Assembly: GCA_937900285.1 (NCBI GenBank)
Contig: CALCEM010000028.1
Coordinates: 1 to 49,894, forward strand
DNA: 49,894 nt
Origin: an uncultured Fretibacterium sp.
GTDB lineage: Bacteria > Synergistota > Synergistia > Synergistales > Aminobacteriaceae
Reading direction: 5' to 3'
Shown: one piece after another, positions 33,174 to 41,345 of the stretch
Layout: each line of letters starts with the position of its first letter
Numbering within the stretch: position 1 is the first letter of the stretch
Program-made: the position numbers and the translations under genes
The notes under the pieces: model-generated
Seen by the model: only the letters and a program-made list of their open reading frames with translations
The model's database searches: none
What the model was told of the DNA's origin: nothing

Positions 33174-34778
33174 TTATTTATTGCTCCATAATGAAACGTT
33201 TTCAGAATCCATAATGTTATAAGCATTTCCTGGAATTTTGTCGGGGATCGGGATATTACTTTTAATCAACATAAAAATTTTATTATTGCCAGTCCATAAT
33301 TTAGTTAATTGATCCGGCGTTCTAAATAATTTTTTTTCCTGAATCCCATCGCTTAAATCAGAATTTACCAGAATTGAATTTTTTAACGTATAAAAATAAC
33401 TCGATGGATAATTTATTTCATACTGTATTACAACATCTTCATGCCTAACAATTTCGCGCAAATTCATACCGGCATCATGTATCCCAAAATTTACGGCCAT
33501 GAGATCAAATACTCCGGCTAACGGCATTAAACATAACAGCGCAGCACCCGGAACATTTCTCGCCCATTTTTCGACCTGCTTAGTCTTCGTGTAATACCAG
33601 CACGCAAATAAAAATAAAAATATTAACAACGCATAAGGAATTAACGACAATAATAAATTTTCTGAGTTCGGAATTATAAATAATATTATCGGGATTCCAA
33701 TTAAAATTATTGGCAACAGAATTACAATATTAAGAGCAGTCGCAATTTTTAATTCTGTAAATCTCTTGTTATATAACCATATGTCTACCATGTCGCCAAG
33801 TAATGCAGAAATCGCAGGAACGCACGAAGCTAAAGACATATAATCCTGCATTAAAATACTAGCTGAAGCAAATACTATCGCCCATAATAAAATAAAAGCT
33901 CTCGGATTATTTTTATCGGTTAAAGCAAATTCACTCCACGAAAAATTTTCAAGCGATGGCCATACATCTATTACAGCTTGAATTATAAAACCGTGCCAAG
34001 GCATAAAACTTATTAATATAAAAATTATTCCGCCGTATGAATTTCCAAAATTTGGCCTTATCGTTTCGCAGCGCATAAAATGAAATATATAAGGATTTTT
34101 AAATATTAACGTTATAAAATATAATCCGGCTCCAAAAATTAAAGTGAATGCAGCAGGAGGCCATAAAAAAAATTTTCTGACTGATTCGCCGTCATCGTTC
34201 AAAATCGCAAAAATTATAAATACCAAATACGGCAATATTATCCCTTCGAGGCCATGAGATATTAAAGCTAACAACGCAAATAAATGCGCAAATATAAACC
34301 AGTTTTTATTTTCATAGCCGCGTATAAAACTCATCATGCAAAGCCCCGTTAAACATGAATATAATGCGTGTGATGAAACAAATTGCGAAGCAGTAAAGCT
34401 CGATAAAGTTCCGGCACAAATCGAAGCCGCTAACCATGCTTTACGGGATGATTCAAAATGCGATCTTTTTGCCGAAAATGCTGCAGCGAATATCATCCCT
34501 AAACCTGATAAAGCAGAAAAAAATCTTACTGAAAATACACTCCAGCCAAAAAATTTTAAGCCAAGCGAAATTAACCACCATGAACCTAAAGACTTGCCGG
34601 AAATTAAATTTTCTCCAATTCTAGGAATAAAATAATTCCCTCTGTTTAACATGCTCAAACCTACAGAGGCGTTTACTCCTTCAACTGGATCAATTAGACC
34701 GTGATCACCGATTCCGCGAAAATATAAATAAGCTAAGAAAATTATAAATAATAATATTAATTTATTTTTGGACTGCAA
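33174..34778 (-). CDS. GT-C fold membrane glycosyltransferase (ArnT/PMT family 39-like)
   Basis: The protein has 534 residues and about eleven to twelve hydrophobic segments. The first periplasmic loop has GDHGLIDPVEGVNASVG, in the place of the acidic catalytic motif of ArnT/PMT enzymes. It is followed by LSMLNRGNYFIPRIGE and GKSLGSWWLISLGLKFFG, the usual PMT first-loop pattern. A smaller soluble C-terminal part begins about residue 430. Such enzymes move a sugar from a polyprenyl-phosphate donor to lipid A, protein or another surface acceptor. The acceptor is unknown. The start is TTG, 1 bp after the isochorismatase-like gene stop, and no clear Shine-Dalgarno is seen, so it is probably coupled. 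A role in modifying the lipopolysaccharide of a diderm is plausible. Confidence 0.82.
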   Translation of the reverse strand: MQSKNKLILLFIIFLAYLYFRGIGDHGLIDPVEGVNASVGLSMLNRGNYFIPRIGENLISGKSLGSWWLISLGLKFFGWSVFSVRFFSALSGLGMIFAAAFSAKRSHFESSRKAWLAASICAGTLSSFTASQFVSSHALYSCLTGLCMMSFIRGYENKNWFIFAHLFALLALISHGLEGIILPYLVFIIFAILNDDGESVRKFFLWPPAAFTLIFGAGLYFITLIFKNPYIFHFMRCETIRPNFGNSYGGIIFILISFMPWHGFIIQAVIDVWPSLENFSWSEFALTDKNNPRAFILLWAIVFASASILMQDYMSLASCVPAISALLGDMVDIWLYNKRFTELKIATALNIVILLPIILIGIPIILFIIPNSENLLLSLIPYALLIFLFLFACWYYTKTKQVEKWARNVPGAALLCLMPLAGVFDLMAVNFGIHDAGMNLREIVRHEDVVIQYEINYPSSYFYTLKNSILVNSDLSDGIQEKKLFRTPDQLTKLWTGNNKIFMLIKSNIPIPDKIPGNAYNIMDSENVSLWSNK

Positions 34779-34779
34779 T

Positions 34780-35349
34780 TTATTTAAACAACGGCAATAA
34801 TTTTTTAAATTCTGGTGTTCCCGCTTTGCCTAACATATGATAAATAATTGTTTCGGTCGGAACTACAAAACAACCAATATCACGCATTGAATTTAACGCT
34901 AAATTATGATTTTCGGGGTCACGGCTTCCGCAAGCATCTGCAGCGACAAAAACATTTAAATTATATTTCTCAATTAAATCTATAGCAGTCCCCAAAACAC
35001 AAATATGAGATTCAACGCCAAATAAAATTACGGAATCGCGCGAACCGGAATCAAATTTTAAATTTAAAAATGCGTCCCCAAATTTTTCGTTTGCACAAAC
35101 TGAAAATTCTATTTTTTCGAGTGTTTCGAGATCAGCGGGCAATAAATTTTTTAATTCCTTTACGGTTTTTCCGATGCCTTTAGGATATTGTTCTGACACG
35201 ATCGAAGGAACTTTTAAGACGTTTGCTGCACTTAATAATTTAATTGCGTTATTTAAAATTTTGTCGTGGTTATTTATGACTGGTAATAATTTTTCCTGTA
35301 TATCGATCATTATAATAAATGAGGATTCTGGTTTTATAAATTTGCTCAA
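34780..35349 (-). CDS. Isochorismatase-family cysteine hydrolase
   Basis: The protein has 189 residues. The Asp-Lys-Cys triad of the family is visible: D16 (FIIMIDIQEKLLPV), K79 (ETLEKIEFSVC) and C117 (VILFGVESHICVLGTAIDL). The cis-peptide region before the cysteine (GVESH) is as expected. The family includes nicotinamidases, isochorismatases and many hydrolases of unknown substrate. Absence of the nicotinamidase metal-site pattern makes that function less likely. It is the first gene of the minus-strand run to glyA and is divergent from the antiporter gene at 35476. Confidence 0.88.
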   Translation of the reverse strand: MSKFIKPESSFIIMIDIQEKLLPVINNHDKILNNAIKLLSAANVLKVPSIVSEQYPKGIGKTVKELKNLLPADLETLEKIEFSVCANEKFGDAFLNLKFDSGSRDSVILFGVESHICVLGTAIDLIEKYNLNVFVAADACGSRDPENHNLALNSMRDIGCFVVPTETIIYHMLGKAGTPEFKKLLPLFK

Positions 35350-35475
35350 TTAAAAAACACCCCCAAATAATTTTAAGTATTATAACAAAACAAAATATTT
35401 TACCGAAAATTTAAAGCTGTAAAATAAGCGGATAAATAATTTTAATTTTTCAGGAGGACTTCATTCTCAATTAAA

Positions 35476-36783
35476 ATGGAATACGATTATTTATTAAGTT
35501 TGTGCATTATTTTGATGTCTACGAAGATTTTCAGCATAATTTCACGCCGTGCACAATTGCCTCAAGTAGTAGGGGCGTTAATGGCTGGGTTATTTTTTGG
35601 GCCTGCAGTGTTAGGGGCGATAACTCAAAAATTTTTAGGTTTTCAATTTTGTTTAATGCCTTCACCGTTATTAAGCAGACTGGCAGAACTCGGAGTAATA
35701 GTAATAATGTTTACGGCCGGAATGGAAACGAATATAAACGAGTTAAAAGCGTCTGGTCGGTCTGGTTTTGTAGTAGCGTTATGCGGAGTATTAGTGCCGT
35801 TATTAATGGGAGCTGGATTAATGTATTTATTTGATAAAAATATTGAATTTAATTCAGCAATTTTTGTTGGAGCGGTATTGACGGCGACTTCAGTTTCAAT
35901 TACTGTTGAGACGTTAAAAGAATTGGGTAAGATGTCCACCAAAGTAGGGAATACGATTTTAGCGGCTGCATTAATAGACGATATTTTGGGCTTAATATGT
36001 TTAACGATTGTAACCGGGATGGCTGGCGAAGGAGTAAATTTATATTTAATATTTGGGAAGATAATAGGATTTTTTATATTTTTGTATATAGCCGGAATAA
36101 TATTTTATAAATCAATGGTGTGGTCTGACAGGGTTCAAGCAGAAAGAAATTTGAGGCGTTATCCTGTTATGGGTTTTGCGTTTTGTATGTTTATGGCGTG
36201 GGCTTCTGAAACATTATTCGGAGTGGCTGACATAATTGGAGCTTTTGGCGCGGGTATGATAATAGCGATGTCTCCCAAAGGTGATTATATAGCGAGCAAA
36301 TTCGACACGATAGCATATTTATTATTAACGCCGGTATTTTTTGCGAATATCGGCCTCGAAGTTAATTTGCCGGAAATGTCATCGGAATTAATAATTTTTA
36401 CGGTAGCTCTTGTAATTGTCAGTGTAATTTCAAAATTGGGAGGTTGCGGACTTGGTGCGAAATTATGCGGATTTGATTTGCATCAGAGTTATCAAATAGG
36501 GCTTGGCATGGTTTGTCGTGGTGAGGTTGCTTTAATCGTAGCAGGAAAGGGAATGACAATGAACATGATCGACCCAAAATATTTAGGCCCAATAATAATA
36601 ATGGTAATAGTGTGCACCATAATAACACCAATAGTTTTAAAGCGTGCATTTACTGGATGGGAAGATGTAGCAGGAAACAGCAAATTTGAAGATGCGTTTA
36701 TGTTAGGAGATCAGATTGATGAGATGGCGGAAGATTTATTTCACCGCAGAAATTTATTAAGCGATCACCCGGAAGAATTATAA
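35476..36783 (+). CDS. Cation:proton antiporter (CPA2 / Kef-NapA-like)
   Basis: The protein has 435 residues with twelve to thirteen membrane segments. Family blocks are QLPQVVGALMAGLFFGPAVL, LAELGVIVIMFTAGMET, GAVLTATSVSITVETLKELG, AALIDDILGLICL (Asp-Asp ion site), GAFGAGMIIAMSP, FFANIGLEVNL and GMVCRGEVALIVAGKG. The short cytoplasmic tail has no RCK/TrkA-N nucleotide-binding domain, so it is a NapA-type exchanger rather than a gated Kef channel. Exchange of Na+ or K+ for H+ at the inner membrane is the likely role. The AGGAGG is 18 nt before the ATG, which is very long. An upstream non-standard start cannot be excluded. Confidence 0.92.
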   Translation: MEYDYLLSLCIILMSTKIFSIISRRAQLPQVVGALMAGLFFGPAVLGAITQKFLGFQFCLMPSPLLSRLAELGVIVIMFTAGMETNINELKASGRSGFVVALCGVLVPLLMGAGLMYLFDKNIEFNSAIFVGAVLTATSVSITVETLKELGKMSTKVGNTILAAALIDDILGLICLTIVTGMAGEGVNLYLIFGKIIGFFIFLYIAGIIFYKSMVWSDRVQAERNLRRYPVMGFAFCMFMAWASETLFGVADIIGAFGAGMIIAMSPKGDYIASKFDTIAYLLLTPVFFANIGLEVNLPEMSSELIIFTVALVIVSVISKLGGCGLGAKLCGFDLHQSYQIGLGMVCRGEVALIVAGKGMTMNMIDPKYLGPIIIMVIVCTIITPIVLKRAFTGWEDVAGNSKFEDAFMLGDQIDEMAEDLFHRRNLLSDHPEEL

Positions 36784-36806
36784 AAAATAAATGTAAATAT
36801 AAATAT

Positions 36807-36846
36807 AAAAAAGCCGAGTCCGAAATTTTAGACCCGGCTTAAATTT
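36807..36846. terminator. Terminator between the antiporter and the DUF4353 lipoprotein gene
   Basis: AAGCCGAGTC (36811-36820) pairs with GACCCGGCTT (36831-36840), with one mismatch. The minus-strand product ends in a run of T, fitting the convergent lipoprotein gene; the plus-strand side (TTAAATTTT) is weaker but could serve the antiporter. Confidence 0.75.
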
Positions 36847-36865
36847 TAAACTTGAAAATTAAATA

Positions 36866-39106
36866 CTATTCTATTCCTGCAAACGTGCTTACAGTATGAT
36901 CAAATAAAAATTCACTTCCTGAACTTGATGCTTCTCTTGTGCCTTCGGTATCTTTTACAATATAAACTGAAGTTGAAGATGAATCTAACACAACAGTCGT
37001 ATAACTGGTAACTTCCTCAGGATAAACGCCAGGTTTTTTAATGAGTGTCTCTATATTTTCACAAGTCTCGCAAGGTTTGCCTTCGAGCGGGTTGCTTGTA
37101 ACTTCTTCAGTATCATCACTTTGATCATTAGGATTATCATCACTTTGATCATTAGGAGTATTAACAGGAATATTACTGCTTCCAGTATAGCGAACCCAAG
37201 TCCATTTAATGCCCTCATAAGTTCCAGCGCTGCCGAGTTCATCTAAACTATCAAGCGCACCTTCCGGACCTGATTCGCTTGCAGTTGAGATCGTTAAATT
37301 ACCATCTTTTAAAATAATATATCCGTTTGAATCGATTCCATCCCCGCCGGTTGAAGTAACGCTTAAAGTTCCGCCGTCAAGAGTAAAGACTGAAACATAA
37401 TCCTCATTAACGTTAATGCCGTCATCAGGAGCAGTAATATCAATTGAACCGCCGATAATCGTCAAATGCATTTCAGTGTCTAAACCTTCGTAAGATGATG
37501 AAGTAATGCTCAAAGTTCCGTTACCTTTTGAACCTCCGCCGATTACCATCGAAACATATGAATAAAAAGCGCCGTCCATTTTATAAAGTTTTTTCTGGAG
37601 TATTACGCTGTTTTTATTTGAACTCTGAGAACTTTTTATTTCTGGTTTAAGAAGCCTGTAAACGTTAGCACCAGTAAATTTATTAATTGTGTCATCTGAA
37701 ATAATTATTACTGCTCCAGCACCATCAAGTAATTCGCCATCTTCATCTTCAAGTTCTCCGAGCGTCAAAGGTTCAACATCAAAAGAATTTGCAGTGGCTG
37801 CGACTTTTGTTCCGACTGTAGAAGTTTCAATCCCTTCATCGTCATCATATGGTTCGCACTCATAAGCTTTTTTAATCACGAATGCAGGTGCTACATCGCA
37901 AGTTACAGTTACGCCGTTAAGAATTATAGTGACGTCATTTTTCTTTCCTACGTCGATCCAAATTTGTCCCTTCCATTCTCCCGAAAGGCTATAAGTTCCG
38001 GCTTCTGTAATATGTAAAACGGGATTGTTATAAGCATCTTCAGCTGAGTGCATCATGTCAGTACGGGGACCATTATTATTATTATTTTCATCGGCTGCAA
38101 TATTTACAGAAACGGAATCAAATCCGCCGGGCTGTCCGCGCTGTCCGTTTTGATCTGGAGGATTCATGTTGCCATTTTCACCGCTTGGAGGTTCTGGAAG
38201 GGTTCCATTTTGATTATTTCCATTTTCGCGCATACCGTCATCGTGATTTTCATCGTTCATATTTCCTGGCACTTCAGTACTGCCGGGAAGAGTTCCGAAA
38301 ATTCTATCGCTTGAAATATTTGCTGAATAACGATAAGCGTATTCCGTATCGTCATCATATTGAACCCGTTCAAATCCGCTCGTAGGAAGTTCAGGGAAAT
38401 AAATTATATCTCTGGCAATGTAAACGCCATAAGAATTATATACGCTGTCGTCATCATCTAGTGAATAACTTGAAAATTCTTCATCTCCGTCAATACCTTT
38501 CGTATAATATTCGCCGTCATGATCTGGAGAAACGTGCCACACATAGTCATATTCTTTAATCGTATTATCATCAATTTTTGCGCTTCCGTCGCTATTGAGG
38601 ACGATGTATTTTACATTTGAATCATCGTATTCAATTGCTTTTGTGTTATATGAGCTTGATGTAGAATTATCGGTGCTGATCGTAAGTCCGTTATAATTTA
38701 ACTGCGTTCCGTACGATGATATGGTTACAGTCCCGTCCGTCTTATTTACTGAACCTGAAGGATCATAAGCAAAAACGACATTATTATTACTATCGACAAA
38801 CGCTAAACTGTCATTGCCGAGCTGTTCAGCAAAACCCAAATTTAACGTAACTGGATTTGTATTGCTGCTATCTTCTGATACAAAATATTTTGCGCCCTCC
38901 ATCCCGGTTAAAGTTGGATTTTTATAAATTGTATATGTTTCACCTTTTTTAAAAGCAGGAGACTTAATTACTGAAACCTGTTTCACTGTTGCAGTATTTT
39001 CTTTTGTATTTAAAGTATATGACGGGTGCGATGAACCGTTACAGCCTGAGAGAGATAAAACTAAAATCGACAATAACATAAAATGTAAGAAATTAAATTT
39101 TTTCAT
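36866..39106 (-). CDS. Lipoprotein with DUF4353-type right-handed solenoid (carbohydrate-binding-like)
   Basis: The protein has 746 residues with a lipoprotein signal peptide ending in lipobox LSLSGC (C22). Residues 25-270 are a beta-rich N-terminal region of unknown type. Residues 270-345 are a Gly/Asn/Pro-rich linker. Residues about 350-635 match the DUF4353 (Cthe_2159-like) pattern: HITEAGTYSLSGEWKGQIWI, DVTIILNGVTVTC, YEGLDTEMHLTIIGGSIDIT, APDDGINVN, GGDGIDSNGYIILKDGNLTI. This fold binds acidic or cellulosic polysaccharide in its best-known member. An acidic NDQSDD repeat linker, then a C-terminal beta-rich tail with two cysteines (CETC), complete the chain. It is anchored to a membrane, probably exposed at the surface. 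Polysaccharide binding is an inference from the family. Confidence 0.85.
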   Translation of the reverse strand: MKKFNFLHFMLLSILVLSLSGCNGSSHPSYTLNTKENTATVKQVSVIKSPAFKKGETYTIYKNPTLTGMEGAKYFVSEDSSNTNPVTLNLGFAEQLGNDSLAFVDSNNNVVFAYDPSGSVNKTDGTVTISSYGTQLNYNGLTISTDNSTSSSYNTKAIEYDDSNVKYIVLNSDGSAKIDDNTIKEYDYVWHVSPDHDGEYYTKGIDGDEEFSSYSLDDDDSVYNSYGVYIARDIIYFPELPTSGFERVQYDDDTEYAYRYSANISSDRIFGTLPGSTEVPGNMNDENHDDGMRENGNNQNGTLPEPPSGENGNMNPPDQNGQRGQPGGFDSVSVNIAADENNNNNGPRTDMMHSAEDAYNNPVLHITEAGTYSLSGEWKGQIWIDVGKKNDVTIILNGVTVTCDVAPAFVIKKAYECEPYDDDEGIETSTVGTKVAATANSFDVEPLTLGELEDEDGELLDGAGAVIIISDDTINKFTGANVYRLLKPEIKSSQSSNKNSVILQKKLYKMDGAFYSYVSMVIGGGSKGNGTLSITSSSYEGLDTEMHLTIIGGSIDITAPDDGINVNEDYVSVFTLDGGTLSVTSTGGDGIDSNGYIILKDGNLTISTASESGPEGALDSLDELGSAGTYEGIKWTWVRYTGSSNIPVNTPNDQSDDNPNDQSDDTEEVTSNPLEGKPCETCENIETLIKKPGVYPEEVTSYTTVVLDSSSTSVYIVKDTEGTREASSSGSEFLFDHTVSTFAGIE
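37112..37159 (-). repeat. Two tandem 24-bp repeats in the lipoprotein gene
   Basis: Two adjacent, nearly identical 24-bp units (37112-37135 and 37136-37159, differing at one base) encode the repeated linker NPNDQSDD. They keep the reading frame. Confidence 0.85.
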
Positions 39107-39230
39107 GACAGATTAAAATTCCCCCCAATTAAAAATTTTAAAATTCAAAAACACAAAAATAATTTTACTGAAAAATTTACGCGTAAAAACCTCCTTCGTG
39201 TATAAGTAATACGCGCAATTTTAACAACAC

Positions 39231-39258
39231 TTGACAAATTACGCAATTTACATAAATA
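39231..39258 (+). promoter_or_regulatory. Promoter of the TPP riboswitch/thiT transcript
   Basis: A perfect TTGACA (39231-39236) is followed after 16 nt by TAAATA (39253-39258), a weaker -10. Transcription would begin near 39265, just before the riboswitch. Confidence 0.55.
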
Positions 39259-39269
39259 TTTATAAATTA

Positions 39270-39360
39270 ATTTCAGGGGAGCGGAAAAAGCTGAGAGGAT
39301 ATTTAAATTTTAATATCGACCCTTATAACCTGATTCGGATAATGCCGGCGAAGGAAGCAT
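39270..39360 (+). promoter_or_regulatory. Thiamine pyrophosphate (TPP/THI) riboswitch
   Basis: The conserved core is plain: GGGGAGC at 39277-39283, GCTGAGAGGA at 39290-39299, GACCC near 39318-39322, ACCTGATTCGGATAATGCC at 39328-39346, then GGCGAAGGAAG closing P1. TPP binding folds this element and shuts off the downstream gene. No terminator hairpin lies between it and thiT. CACCCCTCTG at 39374-39383 can pair partly with the AGGGG of the aptamer or with the AGGAGG at 39415, which suggests control of translation initiation. Together with the 39107-39230 lipoprotein upstream region this fills the 325-bp gap between genes. Confidence 0.95.
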
Positions 39361-39431
39361 AAAAATTTTTTTTCACCCCTCTGCAAATGAATTTAATTTT
39401 TAATTGTTTAATTCAGGAGGATTTTTTTTAA

Positions 39432-39950
39432 ATGTCATCAACTCGTAATAATATTTCTGCAATGATCGAAGGTGCTTTATGTATTGCTTTATCCGTAGTG
39501 CTCACGAAAATTAATTTATTTAAAATGCCAAACGGAGGTTCCGTTGACCTTGAACTCGTGCCGTTAATGTTATTTGCTTTTAGGCATGGCGTTAAATTTG
39601 GTGTTGGAACTGGAGCATTATTCGGAATCGTTAAAATTTTAACTGGCGGATATTTTTTCAATGTGATTCAAGCTTTTTTAGATTATCCTTTAGCTTATGC
39701 GTTTTCCGGGTTATCGGGCTTCAAAATAAAAATTTTAGGGGTTTTAATGGCGGCATCCGGTCAGATTATATCTCATGTTATTTCAGGTGCGGTATTTTTT
39801 GCTGAATATGCTCCTGCCGGTCAAAATGCTTGGTTATATTCGTTAATTTATAATGCTCCAGTCATAACAGTAAAATATGTTTTATCTGGATTTATAGCGA
39901 TGATTTTATGTAAAGCTCTTAACTCGTTAGTGCCACCGAAAAAAAATTAA
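39432..39950 (+). CDS. thiT: Thiamine ECF transporter substrate-binding subunit ThiT
   Basis: The protein has 172 residues with about six membrane helices, the size of ECF S-components. It matches ThiT in MIEGALCIALSVVLTKINLF, KMPNGGSVDLELVPLMLFAF (the GGS and the residues that seal the binding site) and GVGTGALFGIVKILTGGYFF. ThiT captures thiamine and hands it across the inner membrane together with an EcfA-A'-T module encoded elsewhere. The preceding TPP riboswitch independently supports thiamine as ligand. AGGAGG lies 11 nt before the ATG. It is followed by a hairpin terminator. Confidence 0.95.
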   Translation: MSSTRNNISAMIEGALCIALSVVLTKINLFKMPNGGSVDLELVPLMLFAFRHGVKFGVGTGALFGIVKILTGGYFFNVIQAFLDYPLAYAFSGLSGFKIKILGVLMAASGQIISHVISGAVFFAEYAPAGQNAWLYSLIYNAPVITVKYVLSGFIAMILCKALNSLVPPKKN

Positions 39951-39985
39951 TTATTAATCACTTAAAATAAAATAAAATAACAAAG

Positions 39986-40028
39986 ATCCCTCAGCCTTAA
40001 AATTAAATTAAAACTGGGGGATAAAAAA
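39986..40028. terminator. Terminator between thiT and hpt (convergent)
   Basis: ATCCCTCAG (39986-39994) pairs with CTGGGGGAT (40014-40022), with one G-T/U pair. T-rich sequence follows on the minus strand (hpt side) and AAAAAATTTTTT on the plus strand. Confidence 0.75.
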
Positions 40029-40039
40029 TTTTTTCAGAT

Positions 40040-40576
40040 TTACTCATCAACAACTGATTTAATGTCCTTTAAATGTCTCCATTTGCTCGCGTAATCTAAT
40101 CCATAACCTACAACAAATTCATCAGGAATGCTAAAACAACAATAATCCGGCTTTATATCGGTCTTACGTCTGGCTTGTTTATCGAGCAGCGCACAAATTT
40201 TTAAACTCGCAGGGTGACGATCCAATAATAATTTTTTTAAATGCGAAAGTGTTAAGCCTGTATCAACAATATCTTCAACGACAATAACATTTTTATTTTC
40301 TATGCTGGATTTTAAATCATGATAAATTCTCACGACTCCGCTAGATTTATCGCTGTCACCATATGAAGCAACGGACATAAAATCTACTTGGACGTTCATA
40401 TTTTCGGGCATTTCGCGGACTAAATCAGTTAAAAAAAATGCTGCTCCCGTCAAAATTCCAACAAATACTAAGGGCTGATCGTTGTCAAAATCATTTGCGA
40501 TTTGTTTTGCAACTTCGGTGACGCGTTCGTGAATTTTGTCACGAGAAATTAAAATTTTTCCTAATTTGTAAGCCAA
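40040..40576 (-). CDS. hpt: Hypoxanthine phosphoribosyltransferase
   Basis: The protein has 178 residues. The PRPP-binding loop NVIVVEDIVDTGLTLSHL is at about 96-113, with the adjacent acidic pair E101-D102. FVGILTGAAFFLTDLVRE and the C-terminal purine-binding PDEFVVGYGLDY are as in HPRT. It makes IMP (and probably GMP) from hypoxanthine or guanine in salvage. The start is TTG, with AGGAG 11 nt ahead. yedF lies 45 bp upstream on the same strand, so co-transcription is possible. Confidence 0.96.
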   Translation of the reverse strand: MAYKLGKILISRDKIHERVTEVAKQIANDFDNDQPLVFVGILTGAAFFLTDLVREMPENMNVQVDFMSVASYGDSDKSSGVVRIYHDLKSSIENKNVIVVEDIVDTGLTLSHLKKLLLDRHPASLKICALLDKQARRKTDIKPDYCCFSIPDEFVVGYGLDYASKWRHLKDIKSVVDE

Positions 40577-40621
40577 TTTTAAATTTACTCCTTTTACATT
40601 TTTAATTTTTATTCCTTAAGC

Positions 40622-41278
40622 TTAAAGGCTCACGACTTTATCACATTTTAAAATTATTTCGAGTATATCAAGTATAGCTGAAATTCTACCTGCTCCGATT
40701 GATTCCGTTAAACCAAAATTATCAGCGCACATTCCAGAAACTAAAATTCTGCAGCCTTTAGCTTCCAAATCCTTTAATAAATCACAGCTCGAAGAATCAT
40801 AAACAGCTAATTTAACACCTTCGTTCATTAAAGCTATAACATCAGGACGGGGATTTAATTTTGTTAGAGATTCTATAACTTTACGCAAAAAGATTCTGCC
40901 GTATTTTTTATTCTCGCGTGAAAAATTTTTACCTGTAAATAAAAAACCTGTAGTCCGTTTAATATTATTATTATTAATATTAATATTATTTTGAGCTGGT
41001 GTCTGGTTTAAATTTTGGTTTTGAATTTGAACAGGTTCAATTTTTATTTTATTGCTTGGTTCTGGAGCTGTTGATTTAGTTCCGGTTAAAATTAATTTTC
41101 CTCCGTCATCTTCTGGAACAACGTTATAACTCTGAGTTTCGAGAAATTTTTTTATTTCCGCAGCAACTCCCGGACCGTCGACCAAAATTTTTAATTGATC
41201 CGGTTCTTCATTGAGAGCGTTACGAGTAAGATTAACGGCTTCTAAATTTGATTTACCAAGAGTATTAATTGTGATCAA
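40622..41278 (-). CDS. yedF: YedF-like sulfurtransferase-like protein (selenium-metabolism family)
   Basis: The protein has 218 residues. Residues 1-70 are a TusA-like domain (INTLGKSNLEAVNLTRNALN) but lack the usual CPxP active site; the first cysteine of the whole protein is C165. Residues 75-107 are an Asn/Gln-rich linker. Residues 108-218 are a DsrE-like domain with VKLAVYDSSSC, LEAKGCRILVSGMCADNFGL and a C-terminal helix. YedF proteins are associated with selenium utilisation and with partner sulfurtransferases, but the reaction is not known. The loss of CPxP suggests the N-terminal domain binds rather than transfers sulfur. The start is TTG at 41278, 12 nt from AGGAGG. A closer ATG opens only a six-codon frame (see separate entry). 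Confidence 0.82.
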   Translation of the reverse strand: MITINTLGKSNLEAVNLTRNALNEEPDQLKILVDGPGVAAEIKKFLETQSYNVVPEDDGGKLILTGTKSTAPEPSNKIKIEPVQIQNQNLNQTPAQNNININNNNIKRTTGFLFTGKNFSRENKKYGRIFLRKVIESLTKLNPRPDVIALMNEGVKLAVYDSSSCDLLKDLEAKGCRILVSGMCADNFGLTESIGAGRISAILDILEIILKCDKVVSL

Positions 41279-41296
41279 TTTTCATAATTCCCTCCT
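41265..41296 (-). promoter_or_regulatory. yedF initiation region: AGGAGG with overlapping six-codon frame
   Basis: AGGAGG (41296-41291) is 5 nt from an ATG (41285) that encodes only MKIDHN before TAA (41265). It is 12 nt from the in-frame TTG at 41278. Either the mini-frame limits yedF translation, or one A of the AAAA run at 41279-41282 is an extra base and the ATG is the real start. Confidence 0.5.
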
Positions 41297-41345
41297 TTCG
41301 GTTAATATTATAAATTCAAATTACAATAATTTAAGGTGGTAAAAA

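Noticed and set aside
35409..35435. GCGGATAA upstream of the antiporter as a sigma-28 promoter
   Set aside because: The nearest TAAA is at 12 nt instead of 15, and the -10 has a mismatch in the GCCG core, so it falls below the standard used for the other three sites.
39432..39661. 77-codon minus-strand frame over thiT
   Set aside because: It is antisense to thiT, whose family match and riboswitch are clear.
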